DNA from: Cumulibacter sp047975195
Lineage (GTDB): Bacteria > Actinomycetota > Actinomycetes > Mycobacteriales > Antricoccaceae
Direction: 5' to 3'
DNA: 64,000 bases
NCBI GenBank assembly: GCA_047975195.1
Contig: JBKEDB010000013.1
Span: 56,280-120,279, forward strand
In this document: in pieces, positions 1 to 7,997 of the stretch
Layout of the letters: the number at the start of each line of letters is the position of its first letter
How positions within the stretch are numbered: position 1 is the stretch's first letter
Made by a program: the position numbers and the translations under genes
Notes under the pieces: generated by a model
Databases searched by the model: none
Told to the model about the DNA's origin: nothing
The model's input: the letters and a program-made list of their open reading frames with translations, nothing else

Positions 1-1
1 G

Positions 2-1132
2 GGTGTGCTCTACTACGCGATGCCGGTCGCCGCCGAGCCGATGGCGGACGACACCGGCTGGAGCCAATCGTCGATCTTCGGTACGTACTCGGCGGGCCTG
101 GTGGTCAGTGCGTTCATCGGTATTCCGCTGGGTTGGCTGCTCGAGCGCCGGGGCCCGCGCCTGCTGATGACCGGCGCTTCGATTCTCGTCGTGCCGTGCC
201 TGATCATCGTCGCCACGGCCACCTCGATCACCCAACTCGCCATCGGCTGGATCCTCGCCGGACTCGTCATGCCGGCCCTGTTCTATCAAGCCGCTTTCAC
301 CGCGTGCACCGGGTGGATGGGGGAGAACCGAGTGAAGGGCATCACGGCGGTCACCGTCGCTGGCGGAATCTCCAGCACCGTGTTTGCGCCGCTGACCAGT
401 TGGCTGCTCAGCGAATTTCACTGGCGCACGATGTGGCTGATTCTCGCCGGTGTGCTCGTGGTGATCTTGGTTCCGCTGCAGTGGTTCTGCCTGAACCTGC
501 CGTGGACGCCGGTGGCTAAGGCGGATGCCGTGGCGATGCCGGTTGGGCGGATCGTGCGTACGCCGCGGTACATCGCGCTGTCGGCGTCCATCACCGTGTT
601 CATCTTCGGCGGGTTCGCCGTATGCCTGACGATTGTGTCGCTGATGACCGAGCGCGGGTTCTCGCATTCGTTCGGTGCCACGGCGCTCGCGCTGATCGGG
701 GTCGGCCAACTCGTGGGCCGCCTCGGATATGGTCGATTCGGTCACGGCCGCGCGCGGATGGTCCGCAATATGGTGATCGTCTGGACATTGGTCCTGAGCA
801 CCGTGCTGGTAGCGGTGGTGGAGCGGCCGGTGTGGGTGTTGATCGTCATCGTCGTCCTGCTGGGAGCGGCTCGCGGCGCGGGGACCCTGATGCACGCCAC
901 GATGGTCGTCGACATCTGGGGCCCCGAGCGGTACGGCGCCCTCATCGGAATTTTCACGATGCCGATCACGCTGGCGCAGGCGATAGCGCCGTGGGCCGGT
1001 GCGGCAATGGCGGCGCAGCTGGGCAGCTTCCGCGCGATGGACCTAGTGATTGCGGGATTGATCGCGGTTTCCGCGGTGGGGATCTACTTCAGCAGCCGGG
1101 TTCGGGCGCCCGCAGCAGAGGTCGCGCGTTAG
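2..1132 (+). CDS. MFS transporter, N-terminus outside window
   Basis: Major facilitator superfamily permease of the inner membrane; substrate not identifiable. The visible part has about eleven hydrophobic segments, an early GTYSAG stretch and the typical cytoplasmic loop GWLLERRGPR between the second and third segments, which matches the MFS motif A region (G-x-x-x-D/E-R-x-G-x-R). The frame is open to the left window edge, and homologues normally have one more helix and a short N-terminus before this point, so a GTG at position 5 is unlikely to be the true start. It ends at TAG 1130-1132, and the convergent neighbour's stop codon begins at the very next base, so the two transcripts must overlap. 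Family assignment is firm; function is not. Confidence 0.85.
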   Translation, partial: GVLYYAMPVAAEPMADDTGWSQSSIFGTYSAGLVVSAFIGIPLGWLLERRGPRLLMTGASILVVPCLIIVATATSITQLAIGWILAGLVMPALFYQAAFTACTGWMGENRVKGITAVTVAGGISSTVFAPLTSWLLSEFHWRTMWLILAGVLVVILVPLQWFCLNLPWTPVAKADAVAMPVGRIVRTPRYIALSASITVFIFGGFAVCLTIVSLMTERGFSHSFGATALALIGVGQLVGRLGYGRFGHGRARMVRNMVIVWTLVLSTVLVAVVERPVWVLIVIVVLLGAARGAGTLMHATMVVDIWGPERYGALIGIFTMPITLAQAIAPWAGAAMAAQLGSFRAMDLVIAGLIAVSAVGIYFSSRVRAPAAEVAR

Positions 1133-2158
1133 CTACTTGGGCTCGAGCGTGAGGGAGTCGACTTCTTCAATCGCCTCATCGCAGGCGGCGCTCATGGTGC
1201 GAGTCGCCGTACCGCCTTCTTCGGGGATCTCGACGGTGTAGTTCGCATCGATCATCGCGCCGGCGGTGGGCGTGCATGCGATCTGATCGGTGCCCTTGCC
1301 GGACCACACGCCATCGGCCAGCTCGAGGGTCATCGTGAGGCCGCTTTCCTCCACGGTGAGTTCGCAGGTCGTGTCGGTGCAGTCTTCGATCGTCCAAGTC
1401 TGCGGTTTGGTGAACGCCTCCGCTCCCTCGGTGCGCGGCGTACCGCCGAGCTGACCGGTGGTCGGTCCGGAGTAACTGTCGATAGTCCCGTACACGGAGT
1501 AGGTGCCGGCAATCGCGGGGGTTGCCGCTGTTGGCGATGATTCGGACTGGCCTGACGACTCGCTTGATTCGGCGTCGCTAGAGGGCGATCCGCCGGACTC
1601 AGGTGCCTCATCCGACTCGTCGGCGCGCTCGGCGGCGCTGGGGGGCGGCGGGTCGCCCGCCGAGGTGTCGTCATCGGACTGGATGAACAGGAAATAGCCG
1701 CCGACCGCCACGATCGCGACCACGAGGACGGCGGCGATGCCGATGATCCAGCCCTTCGCGCCGCCTTTCTCGCCATTGCCGGGTTCGTCCGGCGATGTCT
1801 CGCTCCCCGATGCGCTGCCGAACGGGTCCGGGGCGCTGTGGAAGGAAGTCGGCGGGGTGGTGTGGATGAAGTACTCGGGTTCGCCCGCTTGAGTAGTGGG
1901 CTCGTGCCCCGCGGCTTCTTGATCAGCCGAGTCTTGATGAGTGGCGCCTTGAGCTGCCGGCGGCGTGGGCTGGGGGGCCCATTCGGGCTGCGCGCTCGAT
2001 CCGCTGGGCGCGGTTGGCGGGCTTGCGGCTGACGCATCCTGGGGTGAGCCCGAGGAGGGCGCGCTGAGGGGAGGTTCAGGCGTCTGTCCCGGCTGTCCAA
2101 ACTGGGAATTCTGCGGCTGCCCACTATCTGGTTGCTGTCCGTCGCGTGGGTCAGTCAT
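1133..2158 (-). CDS. Single-pass membrane protein with Pro/Ser/Gln-rich cytoplasmic region and extracytoplasmic domain
   Basis: Unrecognised 341-residue protein. Residues 1-135 are low complexity (Pro, Ser, Gln, Ala) and probably disordered. One membrane helix follows (GWIIGIAAVLVVAIVAVGG, about 137-160), then an acidic Ser/Asp/Glu linker and a C-terminal domain of about 110 residues with four cysteines (TIEDCTDTTCELTV, QIACTPTAG, MSAACDEA) that could form two disulfides outside the cell. This layout is common in actinobacterial envelope proteins; no enzymatic motif is visible. A GAGAGGA ribosome site precedes the ATG. It is divergent from dnaK, with 266 bases between the two starts. Confidence 0.75.
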   Translation of the reverse strand: MTDPRDGQQPDSGQPQNSQFGQPGQTPEPPLSAPSSGSPQDASAASPPTAPSGSSAQPEWAPQPTPPAAQGATHQDSADQEAAGHEPTTQAGEPEYFIHTTPPTSFHSAPDPFGSASGSETSPDEPGNGEKGGAKGWIIGIAAVLVVAIVAVGGYFLFIQSDDDTSAGDPPPPSAAERADESDEAPESGGSPSSDAESSESSGQSESSPTAATPAIAGTYSVYGTIDSYSGPTTGQLGGTPRTEGAEAFTKPQTWTIEDCTDTTCELTVEESGLTMTLELADGVWSGKGTDQIACTPTAGAMIDANYTVEIPEEGGTATRTMSAACDEAIEEVDSLTLEPK

Positions 2159-2327
2159 CGCTGTCCTCTCAGGGGGCGGGGAGGGTCGTCGGCGTACGGC
2201 GCACTTGGCGGTGGCCTGGTCTATCGGAGGGACGAACCCGCCGGTACGTTCCAGCCCGACCCCAGTAGCCGAAAAAGTCTCTGCGCGCGGGAATTACGGC
2301 ACGGACGTGCGCGTTGTTACCAATGTA

Positions 2328-2352
2328 AAGTTGAGCAAGAGCGACTCAAGTC
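2328..2352. promoter_or_regulatory. HAIR-type HspR operator upstream of dnaK
   Basis: Sequence shows GTTGAGC-N7-ACTCAAG at 2330-2350; the known HspR operator consensus (HAIR) is CTTGAGT-N7-ACTCAAG. The right arm matches 7/7 and the left arm 5/7. The nine bases AAGTTGAGC of the left arm (2328-2336) recur exactly in the clpB operator. It lies 75 bases before the dnaK ATG, where a repressor could block the promoter. HspR is encoded by the fourth gene of this operon, so autoregulation is expected. Confidence 0.85.
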
Positions 2353-2424
2353 TTTGAGCACTCACTCGCTCACCTCACGAACTACGCAACAACTCGCACC
2401 ACCCTAGTCAAAGGAGCATCACCC

Positions 2425-4278
<1,854 letters not shown>

Positions 4279-4298
4279 TACGGGTCTGCTGAAGCCCA

Positions 4299-4333
4299 CC
4301 GCGATGCCCGGCCTGTCGGGCCGGGCATCGCGG
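4299..4333. terminator. 15-bp perfect hairpin between dnaK and grpE
   Basis: CCGCGATGCCCGGCC (4299-4313) pairs perfectly with 4319-4333 around a five-base loop TGTCG. No T-run follows, so it is not a classical intrinsic terminator. Its place inside an operon suggests partial termination or an mRNA-processing/stabilising structure that makes dnaK more abundant than grpE and dnaJ. The structure is seen directly; the role is inferred. Confidence 0.7.
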
Positions 4334-4358
4334 GACATCATCTGCATTGAGGAATGAC

Positions 4359-4991
4359 ATGGACCAGAATCAAGATCCGGCCGGCACGTCCCCAGACAAC
4401 GGCGAGCAGGAGCCGATCGTCATCCGCGACAAGCGCCGCGTGAATGACGTTGACGGCGCTCCCCGCACCCCGGATGAGACCCCCGATTCGCCGGAGGGCT
4501 CGGCCGCGCCTGAGGGTTCGGCTGCCGAGGACGCCGGCGTGCTCAGTGAAGGAGAGCTCGGCGAGATCGACCGGCTCACTAAAGAATTGGCTGAGCGGAC
4601 CGGCGACCTGCAGCGGGTGAACGCCGAGTACGCGAACTACCGCAAGCGCACTGACCGTGAACGCGAATCGCTCATTGCGATGGGGCAGTCGTCGTTACTG
4701 GGCACGTTGTTGCACGTGCTCGATGACATTGACCGCGCGGATGAACACGGTGACCTGACCGGTGGCTTCAAGAACGTCGCTGACGCGCTGCGCAAGGTGC
4801 TCGCCGACGTGGGCCTGGAGGAGTTCGGCGCCGAAGGCGATGAATTCGACCCGCAGATCCACCAGGCCGTATCGCAGTTGCCATCCCCGGATGTGACGTC
4901 GGAGGTGCTTGCGGCCGTGATGCGCAAGGGCTATCGGCAGGGCGAGCGCGTGCTACGTGAAGCGATGGTCGCCGTCAAGGTTCCGCAATAG
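4359..4991 (+). CDS. grpE: Nucleotide exchange factor GrpE
   Basis: Releases ADP from DnaK during the chaperone cycle. The ATG at 4359 is preceded by GAGGA with five-base spacing; an in-frame TTG twelve bases earlier overlaps that site and is less likely. The 210-residue product has an acidic, disordered N-terminus (about 1-70), a long coiled coil (EIDRLTKELAERTGDLQRVNAEYANYRKRTDRERE), and the C-terminal beta domain with the family signature around PQIHQAVSQLPSPDVTS and VLRKGYRQGERVLREAMVAV-like sequence. Second gene of the dnaK operon. Homology is clear. Confidence 0.96.
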   Translation: MDQNQDPAGTSPDNGEQEPIVIRDKRRVNDVDGAPRTPDETPDSPEGSAAPEGSAAEDAGVLSEGELGEIDRLTKELAERTGDLQRVNAEYANYRKRTDRERESLIAMGQSSLLGTLLHVLDDIDRADEHGDLTGGFKNVADALRKVLADVGLEEFGAEGDEFDPQIHQAVSQLPSPDVTSEVLAAVMRKGYRQGERVLREAMVAVKVPQ

Positions 4992-5163
4992 GTCGCATCC
5001 GGTCGGCGATGGCCATCTGGACGCGTCGGGTGAGTCTCCCGGTCGTCGAGGACGCGAAGAACGAGCCAGCGGCGCCGTCGCAGGACTCAATGTCGGTGGC
5101 CGATTTCAGCAACGGACGAAGGATGGAGTGAACGTGCACAGCTTGTATCGAGGAGAGCCACGA

Positions 5164-5295
5164 ATGATGACGGCGTCGTACAACGAAGTCACTGTTCGTT
5201 CGATGAGCGCGTCCCTCGCTAGTTCGCTTCGGTCGACGTCCGCTGACGAGGCTTTGTTCCTCGCCTACGGTACGGAAATACGACAGGGATCTTAG
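5164..5295 (+). CDS. Candidate 43-residue ORF immediately before dnaJ
   Basis: The 306 bases between grpE and dnaJ contain this short reading frame starting ATG-ATG with a good AGGAG site (5151-5155, eight bases upstream). Its TAG ends two bases before the dnaJ ATG, a spacing typical of translational coupling, and dnaJ itself has a weak ribosome site. The predicted peptide is Ser/Ala rich and resembles nothing I recognise. It could be a leader peptide, a small protein, or chance. The rest of the gap (4992-5163) shows no convincing gene. Confidence 0.3.
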   Translation: MMTASYNEVTVRSMSASLASSLRSTSADEALFLAYGTEIRQGS

Positions 5296-5297
5296 GT

Positions 5298-6278
5298 ATG
5301 AGTCAAAAGGACTACTTCGAGAAGGACTACTACGCCGCTCTCGGGGTCGAGAAGGATGCGAGCGCCGCCGATATCAAGCGGACCTACTGCAAGCTCGCTG
5401 GTGACCTGCACCCGGACAAGAACCCGGGAGACGCTGAGGCCGAGCGTCGCTTCAAGGAGGTCTCCGAGGCGTACGGCGTACTCGGTGATGCTGAGAAGCG
5501 CGCGGAGTACGACGAGGCGCAGCGCCTCGCTGCGAGCGGATTCTCCGGATCGGGTGGCTTCCCTGGCGGATTTGGCGGCGGCCACCCGGGCGGATACTCG
5601 CAGGGGTTTAGCGCCGAGGACCTATCCGACATCTTTGGCCGCACCCGCGGCGGTGCCGGCGGGCCGGACCTGTCCGATCTGTTGGGCGGGATGTTCGGCG
5701 GCGGTGGCGGCGGGTTCAACCAGCAGCCGCGACCCACTAAAGGTGCCGACGCCGAAGCCAGGGTGTCGCTGAGTTTCGACGATGCGGTCAGCGGAGTCAG
5801 CCTGCCGCTGCGTACCTCGGGACCGAACGGCACGCGGACCGTGACCGTGAACGTCCCGGCCGGGATTAACGACGGTCAACGATTCCGGGTGAAAGGTAAG
5901 GGCCAGCCCGGGAGCGGGGGTGCTCCGGCCGGCGACCTACTTGTGCGAGTGAGCGTCGAGAAACACCCGGTTTTCGGACTCGATGGCAACAACCTGACGG
6001 TGACCGTGCCGGTGACGTACGCCGAAGCCGTGCTGGGCGCCAAGGTGAAGGTGCCGACGTTGGATAAGCCGGTCACGCTGCGCGTGCCACCGGGCACACA
6101 GAACGGCCGCAAACTGCGTGGCCGAGGCAAAGGCATCACCACGAAGAAGGGGACCGGCGACCTGATCGTCACGCTCGAGATCGTCGTCCCGCAGAACCTC
6201 TCGGCGGACGCCGAGGAGGCGCTGAAGAAGTACGCCGAACTGCAGTCGGGTGACCCCCGCGAGCACCTGGGCGTGTAA
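5298..6278 (+). CDS. dnaJ: DnaJ-family co-chaperone without zinc finger
   Basis: Hsp40 co-chaperone that stimulates DnaK ATPase and delivers clients. The J domain is at residues 5-70 with the essential HPD at 38-40 (DLHPDKNPGD), followed by a Gly/Phe-rich linker (about 78-150) and two client-binding beta domains (about 155-310) ending in SGDPREHLGV. The four CxxCxGxG repeats of canonical type I DnaJ are absent; only one cysteine, in the J domain, is seen. At 326 residues it is a type II (CbpA/DnaJB-like) protein, although it occupies the position where actinobacteria usually have zinc-containing DnaJ1. Third gene of the operon, followed by hspR. Confidence 0.93.
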   Translation: MSQKDYFEKDYYAALGVEKDASAADIKRTYCKLAGDLHPDKNPGDAEAERRFKEVSEAYGVLGDAEKRAEYDEAQRLAASGFSGSGGFPGGFGGGHPGGYSQGFSAEDLSDIFGRTRGGAGGPDLSDLLGGMFGGGGGGFNQQPRPTKGADAEARVSLSFDDAVSGVSLPLRTSGPNGTRTVTVNVPAGINDGQRFRVKGKGQPGSGGAPAGDLLVRVSVEKHPVFGLDGNNLTVTVPVTYAEAVLGAKVKVPTLDKPVTLRVPPGTQNGRKLRGRGKGITTKKGTGDLIVTLEIVVPQNLSADAEEALKKYAELQSGDPREHLGV

Positions 6279-6342
6279 CAGTCGACGAGAGATCGGCGTG
6301 AGGGGTCGGCATCATGCCGGCGGAACGAAAGGATGGGGCGAG

Positions 6343-6786
6343 ATGGCGAACGAATACGACCGGAGCAACGGCGTTCCGCCTGTCGAAGCGGTCGCCGAAG
6401 ACGCGCCCGTCTTCGTGATCTCCGTGGCCGCCGAACTCGCCGGCATGCACCCGCAAACGCTGCGCCAATACGACCGGGTGGGGCTGGTCTCGCCCGGTCG
6501 CACGGCCGGCGGCGGACGTCGGTACTCCCCGCGAGATGTCGCGACCCTGCGGGCGGTGCAGCAGTTGAGCCAGGAGGAGGGCATCAACCTGGCCGGCATC
6601 AAACGGATACTCGAGTTGGAAAATCAGGTTGCTGCACTGCAGCGTCGGGTCGAGGAACTCCTGGTCGAGATCTCGGCGATTGATATGCGCGCGGCTGCGG
6701 CCGAGGCCGCTGTGCACGTCTCGTACCGCCGCGATCTTGTGCCGTTCAAGTCGATGTCGTTGGTTCCGCGCGGCTTCTTCCGCTGA
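6343..6786 (+). CDS. hspR: Heat shock repressor HspR (MerR family)
   Basis: MerR-type repressor of the dnaK operon and clpB in actinobacteria. The product has 147 residues. The winged-helix DNA-binding domain covers about residues 24-95: PVFVISVAAELAGMHPQTLR, QYDRVGLVSPGRTAGGGRRY and the helix SPRDVATLRAVQQLSQEEGINLAGIKRIL, which are close to known HspR sequences. A coiled coil (ELENQVAALQRRVEELLVEI) should mediate dimerisation. The ATG at 6343 follows a GAAAGGATGGGG ribosome site; upstream in-frame codons overlap the end of dnaJ and are not needed. Matching HAIR operators occur at 2328-2352 and 36654-36678. In known systems DnaK acts as a co-repressor. Confidence 0.94.
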   Translation: MANEYDRSNGVPPVEAVAEDAPVFVISVAAELAGMHPQTLRQYDRVGLVSPGRTAGGGRRYSPRDVATLRAVQQLSQEEGINLAGIKRILELENQVAALQRRVEELLVEISAIDMRAAAAEAAVHVSYRRDLVPFKSMSLVPRGFFR

Positions 6787-6803
6787 GCCTTTGCATTCCA
6801 GTT

Positions 6804-6880
6804 CGCTGAAAACGCAGAGCAGGAGGCTGCTTGTCGGCTATGCGTGGATGAGTCGCTTCTGAGGCTGCGTTTTCAGCGAG
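6804..6880. repeat. Palindromic intergenic element, copy 1
   Basis: Bases 6805-6880 (76 nt) recur identically at 6974-7049. The element is bounded by a perfect inverted repeat: CGCTGAAAACGCAG at 6804-6817 and CTGCGTTTTCAGCG at 6865-6878, spanning 75 nt. It has no coding capacity and no transposase. It sits 17 bases past the hspR stop. A 75-nt relative with nearly the same ends but a different core occurs at 36432-36506. It may be a MITE/REP-like element or a structured RNA. Confidence 0.8.
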
Positions 6881-6973
6881 GAAGCTCCGGGGTCCCGGCG
6901 CGGGCGCGGGGGTTCTTCCGTTGAGCCTTCGCGTTCAGCCTGCAGATCTGCGTTCAGTCTCCGCGTTCGGCCT

Positions 6974-7049
6974 GCTGAAAACGCAGAGCAGGAGGCTGCT
7001 TGTCGGCTATGCGTGGATGAGTCGCTTCTGAGGCTGCGTTTTCAGCGAG
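6974..7049. repeat. Palindromic intergenic element, copy 2
   Basis: Exact 76-nt copy of 6805-6880, bounded by GCTGAAAACGCAG (6974-6986) and CTGCGTTTTCAGC (7034-7046). The 93 bases between the copies include TTCTTCCGTTGAGCCTTCGC, a degenerate copy of the hspR stop region (TTCTTCCGCTGAGCCTTTGC), so the duplicated unit once extended into the gene's end. Together with copy 1 it fills most of the 332-base gap between hspR and fdhD; nothing else is visible there. Confidence 0.8.
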
Positions 7050-7118
7050 TACTCCCAGGGCTCGGCGCGGCCGAGTGCCGGGACCCTGTTCACGCGGCGA
7101 CGTTCCCCAGGTGGCGGC

Positions 7119-7943
7119 TCACTCGATGACGCGGTCGCCGCGGGTGTAGACGTTCAAGGTGTCACCGCGGTTGAACCCGACCACGGTGACGCCGACGTCC
7201 GCCGCTAGCTCGACGGCCAGCGCCGACGGTGCCGACACGGCCGACAGCACCGGGATCCCCGCCATGGCGCATTTCTGTACCAGCTCGAACGACGCCCGAC
7301 TGGACACCTGCAGCACCGAGCCGGTCAGTGGCAATCTGCCATCGAGCAGCCCACACCCGATCACCTTGTCGACAGCGTTGTGGCGGCCGACGTCCTCGCG
7401 CACGCAGGCCAGGTTCTGGTCCACCAGCAGCCCCGCGGCGTGCACCCCACCGGTCTTGTCGAACACCCGCTGTTCCTCCTGGAGCCGCCCCGGTAGGGCG
7501 AGTAATTCCGCGAGAGTCACAGCGCCACGATCGCCAGCGACGGGATAGGCAGATTCCTTCTGCACCGTTTCGATCGACGCCGTACCGCACACGCCGCAGC
7601 TGCTGGAGGTGTAGACCTGCCGCTGCTGCGAGGCGGCGGGGGGTGTGACACCATCCGCCAACTTCACATCGATCACGTTGTAGTCGCGGTAGCCATCGGC
7701 GCCGATCCCGGAGCGGTAATCCATGGTTCGGATCTGCTCGCGCCGCGTGATCACCCCTTCTCCAACGAGAAACCCCGCGACGAGTTCGAAATCGCTGCCG
7801 GGGGTGCGCATAGTGACCGTGAGAGGTTCACCGTCGATTCGGATCTCGAGCGGCTCCTCACCGGCGAGTACGTCCGGGCGTTCGCGAGCGGGTATACCCG
7901 TGCCGAGGCGCATTACCCGCCACGGTTTCGTTACGCGTGCCAT
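7119..7943 (-). CDS. fdhD: Formate dehydrogenase accessory sulfurtransferase FdhD
   Basis: Transfers sulfur to the molybdopterin/Mo-bisPGD cofactor, a step needed for formate dehydrogenase activity. 274 residues, normal for the family. The signature TSSSCGVCGTAS with the reactive cysteines C116 and C119 is intact, as are the conserved VREDVGRHNAVDKVIG and SSRASFELVQK segments. The ATG at 7943 is preceded by GAGGGGG on the minus strand. It is divergent from the molybdopterin oxidoreductase at 7998 with only 54 bases between starts, so the promoters overlap and the genes are probably co-regulated. Confidence 0.95.
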   Translation of the reverse strand: MARVTKPWRVMRLGTGIPARERPDVLAGEEPLEIRIDGEPLTVTMRTPGSDFELVAGFLVGEGVITRREQIRTMDYRSGIGADGYRDYNVIDVKLADGVTPPAASQQRQVYTSSSCGVCGTASIETVQKESAYPVAGDRGAVTLAELLALPGRLQEEQRVFDKTGGVHAAGLLVDQNLACVREDVGRHNAVDKVIGCGLLDGRLPLTGSVLQVSSRASFELVQKCAMAGIPVLSAVSAPSALAVELAADVGVTVVGFNRGDTLNVYTRGDRVIE

Positions 7944-7997
7944 CGATGCCCCCTCAGTTCGACGCCTGCCCTTGCATAGCCTAGTTACGCTGGTGGA

